DNA of 32,068 bases from J084 sp964471405 (GTDB lineage Bacteria; Pseudomonadota; Alphaproteobacteria; Sphingomonadales; Rhodothalassiaceae): the NCBI GenBank assembly GCA_964471405.1, contig CAYYGH010000029.1, positions 1-32,068 on the forward strand, read 5' to 3'. A model generated the notes under the pieces. That model was not told where the DNA came from, made no database searches, and worked only from the letters and a program-made list of their open reading frames with translations. Both the position numbers and the translations under genes were made by a program. This document shows, piece after piece, positions 24,395 to 32,068 of the stretch. Numbering within the stretch: the stretch's first letter is position 1; the number at the start of each line of letters is the position of its first letter.

Positions 24395-26710
24395 TCATTC
24401 GGGCATCTCCTCGATCAGGACCTCGCGTCGGCCCTGGGGATTGGGGGCGCTGATGATGCCGCGTTCCTCCATCTCCTCGATCAGCGAGGCGGCGCGATTG
24501 TAGCCGATGCGCAGGCGCCGCTGGATGTAGCTCGTGGACACCCGGCGGTCCTTGAGCACGATCGCGATGGCCTGCTTGAGGAGGTCCTCGTCCCCGCCTC
24601 CACCGCCTCCAAGCGCGGCATCGAGCACCGGCGAGCCGGATCCTTCCTGCGGTTCCTCCAGCACCTCGCTGCGGTATTGCGGAGGACGCTGGCGCCTGAG
24701 GAAGCCGGCCACCTGCTCCACCTCGGTCTCCGAGACAAAGGCGCCATGGACCCGGGTGATCCGCCCGCCCGCGGCCATGAACAGCATGTCGCCCCGGCCG
24801 AGAAGCTGCTCGGCACCCTGTTCGCCCAGGATGGTGCGGCTGTCAATCTTGGATGTCACCTGAAAGGAGATCCGGGTCGGAAAATTGGCCTTGATGGTGC
24901 CGGTGATCACGTCCACCGACGGGCGCTGGGTCGCCATGATCAGGTGAATCCCCGCCGCCCGGGCCATCTGGGCGAGGCGCTGGACGGAGGCCTCCACCTC
25001 CTTGCCGGCGACCAGCATGAGATCCGCCATCTCGTCGATCACCACGACGATCATGGGCAGCGGTTCGAGATCGAATTCCTGGGTTTCGAAGACGGGCTCG
25101 CCGGTTTCCGGATCAAATCCCACCTGGACCTTGCGCGTGAGGGGTTTGCCCGTGCGTTGGGCATCCATCACGCGCTTGTTGAAGGCGGCAAGGCTGCGCA
25201 CGCCGAGCCTGGCCATCGCCCGGTAGCGTTCCTCCATCTCGTGGACCGCCCATTTGAGCGCCACGACCGCCTTCTTCGGCTCGGTTACCACCGGGATCAG
25301 AAGATGCGGGATGCCCTCATAGATCGACAGCTCCAGCATCTTGGGATCGACCATGATCATCCGGCATTCCTCGGGGGTGAGGCGGTAGAGCAGCGAGAGG
25401 ATCATCGCGTTGAGCCCCACCGACTTGCCCGATCCCGTGGTGCCGGCCACCAGCAGATGCGGCATGGTCGCAAGATCCACGATCACGGGATCGCCCGCGA
25501 TATCCTTGCCGAGCGCCAGCGGCAGCTTGAAACCGCTGCGCTCAAAGGCGCGCGAGGCCAGGATCTCGCGCAGGAACACCGGCTCGCGCCGGGCGTTGGG
25601 AAGCTCGATGCCGATGGCATTGCGTCCGGGGACCACCGCGATCCGGGCCGAGACGGCGCTCATCGAGCGGGCGATGTCGTCGGCAAGCGCGATCACCCGG
25701 GCCGATTTCGTGCCCGGCGCCGGTTCGAGTTCATAGAGGGTGACCACGGGGCCCGGCCGGATTTCCCGGATCCGGCCGTGGATTCCGTATTCTTCGAGCA
25801 CGGATTCGAGCAGCCGCGCATTCTGCTCGAGCGCTTCGCGGCTGAGATGCTGTGCCGGATCGGCGGCCGGCGGCTCGGCAAGAAGATCCAGCGGGGGCAG
25901 CTGGAATCCCGAATCCGCGAACAGGGAGGCCTGCCGCTCGCGCGCCAGGCGCTCGCCGCGCGCGGCCTTGCGCGGGGGGCTGATGGCCGGCTTGCCGGTC
26001 CTGCGACGGGCCCTGCCGGAAGAGGGGCGACGTGACGGGGCAGCCTGCGGCGTCTTCCCCTCCCCGCCGGGGAGGGCACGCGCAAGCAGCGGCCGCAGCG
26101 CCCGCATGACGGCGCGGGGAAGAGCCCGCAGATCCCGGAGCCGTCCACCGGCGGCCAGAAAGGACAGAAACAGCCCCGTCGGCAGGATGATGGCTGCCCA
26201 TAGCTCATCGGGAATGCCGAGCGCACTGGCGTGCCAGCTGCCAAGGAGCATGCTGCGCAGCACGGCGCCCAGCAGACCGCCCCACAGAACCCGCCGGATC
26301 AGCTCTTCACCCGGGGCAAGAAAGGCGCATCCCAGGGCAACCAAGGAGATCGCAATCGGCAGCAGCGCCAGGCGTCCCATCACCATCCTGCGGCGCGCGC
26401 CGGTGACGACGACGGCTCCCCAGCCGGCCAGAGCGAGCGGAATGACGGCGGCAGCCAGCCCCATCGTCTCAAGCAGCAGGCTCGCGATCCAGGCGCCGGG
26501 CAGGCTCAGCCAGTTGCGCGCGGCCGTCGTCGTGGCCTGGTTGAAGCCGGGATCGTCCGGCGAGTAGGACAGCAGCGCCGCTCCGACCGCTCCGGCGGCC
26601 GCCAGCAGGACCAAGCCCGCCAGCACGCGCGCCGCGCGCCGAAATCCCCTGCGCCAGCCCGCCGGCAACAGGGGGCGTCGGTCCTGCGTATCTTTCCGCC
26701 TTTTCGTCAC
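24395..26710 (-). CDS. ftsK: DNA translocase FtsK
   Basis: A 771-residue septum-anchored DNA translocase that clears chromosome ends and activates XerCD at dif. About four to five N-terminal membrane helices (between residues 28 and 190) anchor it. A short basic Pro/Ser/Arg linker follows. The motor has the alpha/beta domains, then the Walker A GTTGSGKS (423-430, Lys429) and Walker B-type IVVVIDEMADLM. The C-terminal gamma winged helix (STSYIQRRLRIGYNRAASLIEEME) recognises KOPS. The start codon is GTG 26710 with AGGA upstream. The linker is short compared with Escherichia coli but normal for alphaproteobacteria. It lies downstream of the amtB terminator. Confidence 0.95.
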   Translation of the reverse strand: MTKRRKDTQDRRPLLPAGWRRGFRRAARVLAGLVLLAAAGAVGAALLSYSPDDPGFNQATTTAARNWLSLPGAWIASLLLETMGLAAAVIPLALAGWGAVVVTGARRRMVMGRLALLPIAISLVALGCAFLAPGEELIRRVLWGGLLGAVLRSMLLGSWHASALGIPDELWAAIILPTGLFLSFLAAGGRLRDLRALPRAVMRALRPLLARALPGGEGKTPQAAPSRRPSSGRARRRTGKPAISPPRKAARGERLARERQASLFADSGFQLPPLDLLAEPPAADPAQHLSREALEQNARLLESVLEEYGIHGRIREIRPGPVVTLYELEPAPGTKSARVIALADDIARSMSAVSARIAVVPGRNAIGIELPNARREPVFLREILASRAFERSGFKLPLALGKDIAGDPVIVDLATMPHLLVAGTTGSGKSVGLNAMILSLLYRLTPEECRMIMVDPKMLELSIYEGIPHLLIPVVTEPKKAVVALKWAVHEMEERYRAMARLGVRSLAAFNKRVMDAQRTGKPLTRKVQVGFDPETGEPVFETQEFDLEPLPMIVVVIDEMADLMLVAGKEVEASVQRLAQMARAAGIHLIMATQRPSVDVITGTIKANFPTRISFQVTSKIDSRTILGEQGAEQLLGRGDMLFMAAGGRITRVHGAFVSETEVEQVAGFLRRQRPPQYRSEVLEEPQEGSGSPVLDAALGGGGGGDEDLLKQAIAIVLKDRRVSTSYIQRRLRIGYNRAASLIEEMEERGIISAPNPQGRREVLIEEMPE

Positions 26711-26760
26711 GACGTCCTGCCGCGTCTGTTCAGCTCCCCGTGGCGGCCGGGCCCGCGCGA

Positions 26761-26814
26761 GAAAGACAAAGAAAAAGCGGCGGCCGCGCCCGTCATGCTA
26801 GCGCGGTCCGCCGC
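26761..26814 (-). terminator. strong rho-independent terminator of amtB
   Basis: On the minus strand the arm GCGGCGG-A-CCGCGC (26814-26801) pairs with GCGCGGCCGCCGC (26789-26777). This makes a 13-bp stem with one bulged base, followed by TTTTTCTTTGTCTTTC. It lies 52 bases beyond the amtB stop and separates amtB from ftsK. Confidence 0.85.
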
Positions 26815-26865
26815 CCTCTGCCAAGGCAATCGGGGGCGTCCAGAGCCCCGAAAGCCGGTATCCGC

Positions 26866-28179
26866 TCACAGATCGTAGGCGCGCTCGCCGTGGATGGCGA
26901 GATCGAGGCCCTCGATCTCCTCCTCCCTGCTGACCCGCAGGCCGATCAGCCGGTCCAGAAGGATGACGATCACCGCGGTCACGATCCCGTCATAGACGAG
27001 GGTCGCCGCCACCGCCAGCGCCTGGATGCCAAGCTGGTCGAGGATGCCGCGGCCCATGGGCAGGCCCGTTCCGCCCAGCGACCCGGCGGCGAAGACGCCG
27101 GTAAGCAGAGCACCGACTATACCGGCTATGCCATGAATGAAGAAGGCATCGAGACTGTCGTCGATCTTCAGGCGAGGCTTGAGGAGATTGACGGCAAGCA
27201 CGCCCGCGATACCGGCGAGAGCGCCGATGACCAGCGCGCCCGCAAAGCCGACGAAACCGGCTGCCGGCGTGATCGCAACGAGCCCGGCCACGGCGCCGGA
27301 GGCCAGACCGAGAGCGCTCGGACGCCGGTGCCATTGCCATTCCAGAACCATCCAGGCAAGCGCACCCGCCGCGCTCGCCACCTGGGTCACGCCGAGCGCC
27401 ATGGCCGCATTTGCGTCGGCGGCCAGCGCACTGCCGGCGTTGAACCCGAACCAGCCCACCCACAGCAGGCCGGCTCCGGCCATGGTGAGCATCAGGCTGT
27501 GGGGCGGCATCGCCGTCACCGGCCAGCCGCGCCGGGGGCCCAGTCGCCAGGCGGCCACCAGTCCGGCGACTCCGGCATTGATGTGCACCACCGTGCCGCC
27601 TGCGAAATCCAGCGCCCCCAGAGAGCCCAGCCAGCCGCCTCCCCACACCCAGTGGGCGATCGGGACATACACGGCAAGCAGCCACAACGCCGTGAACCAC
27701 AGCAGGGCGGAAAAGCGCATGCGCTCGGCAACCGAGCCGATCGCAAGTGCCGGCGTGATGATCGCGAATGTCAGCTGGAAGGTCATGAACAGCGCTTCCG
27801 GAATCCCGCCGCTCATCGCCCGGCCGTCAAGGCCGAGCAGAAAGGCGCGCGAGAAATCGCCGATCAGGGCCGAGGCCGTCCCGCCCGTCGTGAAGGCAAG
27901 GCTGTAGCCGCACGCCACCCACAGCACGGTCACGATCGCCGCGATCGCAAAGCATTGCGCCATCAGCGAAAGGGCGTTCTTGGCCCGCACGAGACCGGAA
28001 TAGAAGAGAGACAGGCCCGGCAGCGTCATCGCCAGCACAAGCGCCGTCGCGGTGAGCATCCACGCGATATCGCCGGCGGCCGGGCCACCCTCCCCGGCCC
28101 ATGCCGCCGCCGGAGCAAGCAGCAGACTGCCGATCCCGAAAAGAGCAAGAGAGGTCACAAGCCGGCGTGATGCTGTCAT
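26866..28179 (-). CDS. amtB: ammonium transporter (Amt family)
   Basis: A 437-residue channel-like ammonium transporter in the inner membrane. An N-terminal signal (LVTSLALFGIGSLLLAPAAAWA) is followed by 11 predicted membrane helices. Family signatures are FYSGLVRAKNALSLM, TPALAIGSVAERMRFSA and GGTVVHINAGVAGLVAA (pore His), and FFIHGIAGIVGALLTG (second pore His). The C-terminus ends GERAYDL, the tail that contacts GlnK in homologs. No glnK lies beside it in the window, although alphaproteobacterial amtB often follows glnK. The start ATG 28179 has AAGGGA upstream; the open frame extending to 28371 is not supported. The usual sigma54 site was looked for and not found. Confidence 0.95.
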   Translation of the reverse strand: MTASRRLVTSLALFGIGSLLLAPAAAWAGEGGPAAGDIAWMLTATALVLAMTLPGLSLFYSGLVRAKNALSLMAQCFAIAAIVTVLWVACGYSLAFTTGGTASALIGDFSRAFLLGLDGRAMSGGIPEALFMTFQLTFAIITPALAIGSVAERMRFSALLWFTALWLLAVYVPIAHWVWGGGWLGSLGALDFAGGTVVHINAGVAGLVAAWRLGPRRGWPVTAMPPHSLMLTMAGAGLLWVGWFGFNAGSALAADANAAMALGVTQVASAAGALAWMVLEWQWHRRPSALGLASGAVAGLVAITPAAGFVGFAGALVIGALAGIAGVLAVNLLKPRLKIDDSLDAFFIHGIAGIVGALLTGVFAAGSLGGTGLPMGRGILDQLGIQALAVAATLVYDGIVTAVIVILLDRLIGLRVSREEEIEGLDLAIHGERAYDL

Positions 28180-28280
28180 GCGTGTCGTTCCCTTCCATCT
28201 GTCTGCTGCACTGCAACATTCACGACTCATGCCAGATGGCGGCCCGTCCGCCGGCCCTTCCGGAAAGTCCCGGCCTTGCG

Positions 28281-28370
28281 TCTGCGGGCAGGCTCTGAAG
28301 GGGCTTCTCAACGCCGCCGCATTCTGCTGGCCCTGCCTTCTTTGCAGGCAGACTGCCCAATTTGCGGGCA
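28281..28370. promoter_or_regulatory. three phased copies of a TTTGCRGGCA motif between amtB and the hydroxylase
   Basis: TCTGCGGGCA (28281), TTTGCAGGCA (28341) and TTTGCGGGCA (28361) occur in one orientation, 60 and 20 bases apart, within the 314-base divergent gap 28180-28493. Spacing at near multiples of a helical turn could reflect a regulator bound on one face. Apart from this I see only ribosome binding sites in the gap. Confidence is low because the sequence is GC-rich and the motif is short. Confidence 0.25.
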
Positions 28371-28493
28371 TGGCGCCTCGGCCGCGCGCCGCCCAAGGGA
28401 ATGGCTGGACAGGAAGGGCCGGCGGCGGTAGCTGGAAGGGGAGGCGGCATCATCTGCGCCGGACTCGATGATGCGGATGGCGGGAGACGGGAG

Positions 28494-29714
28494 ATGGCGC
28501 CCGCGCAGACGACCCGCGTGGATGTGATCATCGTCGGTGGCGGCTTCGTCGGTTTGACGACGGGGATTGCGCTTGCCGATGCCGGGCTTGAGGTGGCCGT
28601 CATCGACCGCATGGCGCCGCCGCCGCGGCTGCTGCCGGAGTTTGACGGGCGGGCCTCGGCGATCGCCCATGCCTCGGTGCGGCTGCTGCGCACGCTCGGG
28701 GTGTGGGAGAGGCTTGCCGACCACCAGCCGATCTGGGAAATCCGGGTCAGCGATCGTCATTCCCCCTGCCATCTTCATTTCGATTCCGCCGAGCTTGATG
28801 GCGAGCCTCTGGGCGAGATGGTGGAAAACCGCCATCTGCTGGCGGCATTGCACCGGCGTGCCGGAGAGATGACGGGCCTCAGCCTTCTGGCGCCGGCCGG
28901 CCTGTCCTCCTTCGAGCGGGACCGGCATGGCGTGACGGTTCTCCTGGACACGGGCGTGCGGCTCAAGGCGCCGCTTGCGGTCGCTGCCGACGGTCGGCGC
29001 AGCATGCTCCGCCGGCTGGCGGGGATCCGGCATGTCGGCTGGTCATATGGTCAGGATGGCGTGGTGGCCACCATCCATCACGAGCTTGATCATGGCGGGA
29101 TCGCCCATGAGCGCTTTCTTTCCGGCGGACCGTTTGCGATCCTGCCGCTTTCCGGGCGGCGGTCCTCGCTGGTCTGGACCATGCCCTCCTCCCAGGCGGG
29201 GGCCGCGATGGCGCTGCCGCCGGCGATGTTCGAGCGGGCGATCGCGGACCGCATCGGGGGATTTCTGGGGGCCGTCCGCGCACAGGAACGCCGCTTTCGC
29301 TATCCCCTCACGCTCGTGCTCGCCGAGCGCTTCATGGTCGAGCGGCTTGCGCTCGTGGGGGATGCGGCCCATGGCATCCATCCCATTGCGGGCCAGGGGC
29401 TCAATCTCGGCCTGCGGGATGTGGCGGCGCTGGCCGAGGTCGTGATCGAGGCGGCCCGGCGCGGCGAGGACATCGGATCGATTTCGGTGCTCTCCCGCTA
29501 CGAACGGTGGCGTCGGGTCGACAGCCTGGTGCTGGCCGGCGTGACCGACGGACTCAACCGGCTGTTCGCCACCGACTGTGCGCCCGTCATGCTGGCGCGC
29601 GACCTGGGACTGGGAGCGGTGCAGCGCATGTCTGTGCTCAAGCGCTTCTTCATGCGTCATGCCCGCGGCACCCTCGGCCGTCTGCCCCGCCTGCTGGCCG
29701 GTCAGGCCGTCTAG
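28494..29714 (+). CDS. FAD-dependent ubiquinone hydroxylase, UbiH/UbiL/Coq6 family
   Basis: A 406-residue flavoprotein monooxygenase. The FAD dinucleotide motif VIIVGGGFVG is at 11-20. ADGRRS (165-170) is the DG motif. GDAAHGIHPIAGQGLNLGLRD (289-309) binds the FAD ribityl chain. FLSGGPFAILPLSG, preceded by the WSYGQDGVVATI strand, is typical of UbiH/UbiF/UbiL. Members hydroxylate the ring of ubiquinone precursors on the inner membrane. Alphaproteobacteria use varied sets (UbiL, UbiM, UbiH, UbiF), and which position this one modifies cannot be read from sequence, so I leave the symbol empty. The start ATG 28494 has GGAG upstream; the open frame back to 28362 is rejected. Confidence 0.88.
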   Translation: MAPAQTTRVDVIIVGGGFVGLTTGIALADAGLEVAVIDRMAPPPRLLPEFDGRASAIAHASVRLLRTLGVWERLADHQPIWEIRVSDRHSPCHLHFDSAELDGEPLGEMVENRHLLAALHRRAGEMTGLSLLAPAGLSSFERDRHGVTVLLDTGVRLKAPLAVAADGRRSMLRRLAGIRHVGWSYGQDGVVATIHHELDHGGIAHERFLSGGPFAILPLSGRRSSLVWTMPSSQAGAAMALPPAMFERAIADRIGGFLGAVRAQERRFRYPLTLVLAERFMVERLALVGDAAHGIHPIAGQGLNLGLRDVAALAEVVIEAARRGEDIGSISVLSRYERWRRVDSLVLAGVTDGLNRLFATDCAPVMLARDLGLGAVQRMSVLKRFFMRHARGTLGRLPRLLAGQAV

Positions 29715-29822
29715 GTGGGAAGGGCGGCTTGCCGGGCATTTCTGTCGGGATGGCCGGCCGGGACGGGGCACTTCATGTCCTTTGAGGCCGCCCCGGCGCG
29801 CAAGAGCATCGGCAAGTCGTGC

Positions 29823-30623
29823 TCAGGAGTCGCCGTCCGGCGGATCCTCCCGAAAGCGGTGATCGCGATAGATGCGGGTGAAGACATAGCGGAAGGACGG
29901 CAGGATCAGCGGATCGACCACGGCCTCCAGATGCTCTTCCAGCAGCACGGGATGCCCCTTCGCATCCAGACCGAAGCGCTGACGGCCGTGCGCGTCCTTG
30001 AGCACGACGAACCAGCTGAGCCGCCGGGGAGCGATCAAGGACAGGGTGCTGCGCTCGACGATCGCATCCTTCTCGTCCGGCCGGCAGCGGACCACGAGCT
30101 CGGCGGCAAGAGAGGAGGACAGGTCCTCTCCCTTGAGCACGACGCTGCCCGCTCCCAAGGGGGCGATGCGCAGGATCCAGCGCCCGCTCTTTTCGTCTTT
30201 CGTCCCCGACAGTGGGCCAGGCGGCCGCACCGAAACGATCCGGCCGGCAAGATAGCGCCGGATGTGCGCGGCACTCATCGGCGGCCCGTCCTTGGCCAAG
30301 CGGGCGGCGGCCTTGCGGGCCCGGCCGGGGGGAACCGGCGCTCCGTTGCGGACCAGCACGGTCCAGCCGCCGGCATCCCGGTCACCGGCGGCCGGTCGGT
30401 AGCGGGCGAGCAGCTGCCGGGTGCCGCCACGATTGTCCCGGATCTCTACCAGCACGGCGGGCGGCTCCGCCGGCAGGCGCCTTTCGATGGCGGCAACGAG
30501 CAGCCGCGCCGCCTCGGGGTCCGAGGCCTGCGGACAGCCGGCCGCAGCTGCCGGCCCGCCGCCAAGGCCCGCCCACAGGAGGACGATCATGAGGACGCCG
30601 CTCCAGGGGCTGCGTCCCGTCAT
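29823..30623 (-). CDS. secreted or periplasmic protein of unknown function, coupled to Trm112 gene
   Basis: A 266-residue protein with a clear Sec signal peptide (WSGVLMIVLLWAGLGGGPAAAA) and mature N-terminus GCPQASDPEAARLL. The mature part is mixed alpha/beta. AAIERRLPAEPPAVLVEIRDNRGG, then WTVLVRNGAPVPPGRARKAAARL suggest a folded first domain. Later LVVRCRPDEKDAIVERSTL and FRYVFTRIYRDHRFREDPP form a basic C-terminal part. There are two cysteines in the mature protein. I do not recognise a family. The start ATG 30623 overlaps the Trm112 gene stop by four bases (ATGA), so the two are translationally coupled. A 108-base gap separates its end from the convergent hydroxylase gene; I see no clear terminator there. 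Confidence 0.75.
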   Translation of the reverse strand: MTGRSPWSGVLMIVLLWAGLGGGPAAAAGCPQASDPEAARLLVAAIERRLPAEPPAVLVEIRDNRGGTRQLLARYRPAAGDRDAGGWTVLVRNGAPVPPGRARKAAARLAKDGPPMSAAHIRRYLAGRIVSVRPPGPLSGTKDEKSGRWILRIAPLGAGSVVLKGEDLSSSLAAELVVRCRPDEKDAIVERSTLSLIAPRRLSWFVVLKDAHGRQRFGLDAKGHPVLLEEHLEAVVDPLILPSFRYVFTRIYRDHRFREDPPDGDS

Positions 30624-30847
30624 GCCGTCTCATCCAGCCGCCGGGCTTCCTCCACCAGCATGATCGGGATCCCGTCGCGCACGGGATAGGCGAGGCCGGC
30701 CTTCCGGGAGATCAGCTCACGGCGCTCCGGATCCCATTCGAGCGGGCCATGGGTGAGCGGACAGACCAGGATCTCCAGAAGCGCCGGATCGAAGGGAGGG
30801 GGCGTCTCCCGCCCGCTCTTGTGCTTGTCGTCCGTCCTTGTCGTCAT
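30620..30847 (-). CDS. Trm112 family protein
   Basis: A 75-residue protein matching the small bacterial Trm112/YcaR (UPF0434) family. After a disordered N-terminus (about 18 residues, many charged) come LLEILVCPLTHGPLEWD (24-40) and a conserved end, LAYPVRDGIPIMLVEEARRLDE. In eukaryotes and archaea Trm112 activates methyltransferases that act on rRNA, tRNA and release factors; the bacterial role is less clear. There is one cysteine only (normal for this group). It overlaps the next gene by 4 bases and lies 44 bases downstream of the CnoX-like gene. Confidence 0.88.
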   Translation of the reverse strand: MTTRTDDKHKSGRETPPPFDPALLEILVCPLTHGPLEWDPERRELISRKAGLAYPVRDGIPIMLVEEARRLDETA

Positions 30848-30891
30848 CAGCCGGGCCTTTCCGGGCTGGGCCAGTCACATCGATGCGTGCG

Positions 30892-31821
30892 TCAGGAAAA
30901 CAGCAGGGAGGACAGCCGCCGCCGCGTCCTGAGGCCGAAGGGCGAGGATTCGCCGGCCGCCTCGATGATCTTGAGCAGAAGCTGGCGCGCCTGACCGTCC
31001 GCAAAGTCGCGATCGCGGGCCAGGATCGCGAGCAGTTCCTCGGCGGCCCTTTCCGCATCCCCCTTCGCCATCAGCGCACGGGCGAGATCCAGCCGGGCCT
31101 TGAGATCGTCCGGATGGGCGGCGACATGCTCGGCCAAGGCCTGCGGGTCGCCGGCCTCGCCAAGCTCGTCGGCAAGCTTGAGATAGGCTTTCGCCTGGCG
31201 GATGCGCGCATCCTTCTCGGCATCCTCCGGCAGGTCGGCAAGCAGGCCGCGCGCCTCTTCGCGCTTGCCGAGCTTGAGCCAGGCCATCGCCAGACCGCCC
31301 CGCGCTTCCAGCGATTCACGGTCGGACTGCAATGCCTGCGTATAGAGATCGGCCGCCTCGATGAGGCGGTTTTCGTCAAGCGCGCGACCGGCCTCCTCGA
31401 GCAGAGCCCTCAGAGCCGGCGGCGGGCCGCCTTCGGCAACGGCCAGCAGGTTGTCGATGAAACGGCGCAGTTCGGACTCCGGCACGGCACCCATGAAGGC
31501 ATCCACCGGCTGGCCCTTGTAGAAGGCGAAGACGGTGGGAATGGACTGGATTCTGAGCTGGGCCGCGATGCGGGGATTGCGGTCGACATTGACCTTGATG
31601 AGCGCAATTTTGCCGGCCTTCTCGCGCACGAGCTTCTCAAGCATCGGTGTCAGCTGCCGGCAGGGGCCGCACCACTCCGCCCAGAAATCGACGAGCACGG
31701 GCCGGCGCTGGGAGGCCTCCAGGACATCGGCCACGAACTGGGCCTCGTTCGTTTCCTTGATCAGCTCTTCACCACCCGCCGGCTTGTCACCGCCACCGAT
31801 GATCAGGGATTCCTCGGACAT
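30892..31821 (-). CDS. CnoX/YbbN-type thioredoxin-TPR co-chaperone
   Basis: A 309-residue protein. The N-terminal thioredoxin domain is at about 21-125, with WCGPC (Cys51, Cys54) in VLVDFWAEWCGPCRQL, followed by VDRNPRIAAQLRIQSIPTVFAF. The C-terminal half consists of tetratricopeptide-like helices (about 140-290). This is the architecture of CnoX/YbbN, a chaperedoxin that holds clients and hands them to GroEL or DnaK. Escherichia coli CnoX lacks the redox CxxC; here CGPC is intact, so it may also reduce disulfides. The start ATG 31821 has GGAG two bases before it and gives the family N-terminus; the open frame to 31863 is not supported. Upstream (31822-32026) is a 205-base gap with no gene. 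Confidence 0.86.
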   Translation of the reverse strand: MSEESLIIGGGDKPAGGEELIKETNEAQFVADVLEASQRRPVLVDFWAEWCGPCRQLTPMLEKLVREKAGKIALIKVNVDRNPRIAAQLRIQSIPTVFAFYKGQPVDAFMGAVPESELRRFIDNLLAVAEGGPPPALRALLEEAGRALDENRLIEAADLYTQALQSDRESLEARGGLAMAWLKLGKREEARGLLADLPEDAEKDARIRQAKAYLKLADELGEAGDPQALAEHVAAHPDDLKARLDLARALMAKGDAERAAEELLAILARDRDFADGQARQLLLKIIEAAGESSPFGLRTRRRLSSLLFS

Positions 31822-32026
31822 CGCTCCATTCCGTTTGCCATCAGCCCTGCTGAGCGTCCCCACGACCGGCGATCACCCATGCGGTCCGCACGACAGATCA
31901 ACGCATGAGGCCTCATAACGGTTCGCCCCGACATGCACAAGGCATGGCAGCAGCCCCCCTCGCACGGCGGCCGATGCCGGCTCGGCCGCTTCTTCTCCGT
32001 GCCGGAGGAGAGGCTCGACCGAAGGA

Positions 32027-32068
32027 TCACTCGAACCGCAGGGCCTCGGCCGGCTGCAGCCGCGCGGC
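32027..32068 (-). CDS. 3' end of an ABC transporter permease (FtsX/MacB type)
   Basis: The minus strand at the window edge reads AARLQPAEALRFE followed by TGA (32029-32027). The ending (L-x-P-x-E-A-L-R-x-E) is the hallmark C-terminus of FtsX/MacB-family ABC permeases. Only 13 codons are present, so the subfamily and partner ATPase are unknown. Confidence 0.6.
   Translation of the reverse strand, partial: AARLQPAEALRFE

Noticed and set aside
28180..28260. Sigma54 (-24/-12) promoter upstream of amtB
   Set aside because: TGG and TTGCA elements occur on the minus strand (TGGCATGAG...TTGCA), but the spacing between GG and GC is 17, not 10 bases.
31995..32007. Hairpin CTCCG-TGC-CGGAG after the ABC permease end as a terminator
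   Set aside because: The stem is short and no T-run follows in the direction of transcription.

Overview
The window comes from the chromosome of a GC-rich alphaproteobacterium. The evidence is the core block mnmE - mnmG - rsmG - parA - parB with two perfect parS sites, the small alphaproteobacterial families DUF6489 and DUF3576, the leuS-lptE-holA cluster, the ftsK-lolA-xth order, and a thioredoxin-TPR protein next to a Trm112 protein. I do not assign a genus. Coding density is high, and many neighbouring genes overlap by 4 to 40 bases.

Layout. 1-1319: the tail of an unknown gene, then an Xre/RES toxin-antitoxin pair behind an AT-rich, partly palindromic promoter. 1303-5751 (minus strand): quinone oxidoreductase, dienelactone hydrolase, O6-alkylguanine-DNA methyltransferase and a DUF255 thioredoxin-domain protein. 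5828-12052 (plus strand): DUF6489, mnmE, mnmG, rsmG, parA and parB. One parS lies between mnmE and mnmG and a second lies inside the rsmG reading frame. 12049-16999 (minus strand): a DUF3576 lipoprotein, leuS, lptE and holA, probably one operon, with a promoter candidate at 17048-17076. 17347-18177 (plus): a small outer-membrane beta-barrel protein followed by a terminator. 18476-19410 (minus): a thiamine-phosphate-synthase/TenI-like gene broken by a 100-N assembly gap with an identical 55-bp sequence on both sides. 19476-21911 (plus): YggS, an Rrf2 regulator and a MoeB/ThiF-type E1 enzyme. 21830-26710 (minus): xth, an unknown protein, a candidate small RNA, lolA and ftsK. 26761-28179 (minus): amtB with a strong terminator. 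28494-29714 (plus): a UbiH-family hydroxylase. 29823-31821 (minus): a secreted unknown protein, a Trm112 protein and a CnoX-like thioredoxin-TPR chaperone. The far right edge holds the last codons of an ABC permease.

Most genes are housekeeping: tRNA wobble modification (mnmE/mnmG), 16S rRNA methylation (rsmG), chromosome partition (parABS, ftsK), replication (holA), envelope assembly (lptE, lolA) and DNA repair (ogt, xth). The most interesting non-coding item is a candidate sRNA of about 119 nt on the minus strand at 23390-23508. It has its own sigma70-like promoter, an 11-bp closing stem, a strong terminator, and the same C-rich loop motif (UGCCCCCC) in two separate loops. The most important technical point is the gap at 18558-18657. 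It looks like an unmerged 55-base contig overlap, and collapsing it restores an intact gene.
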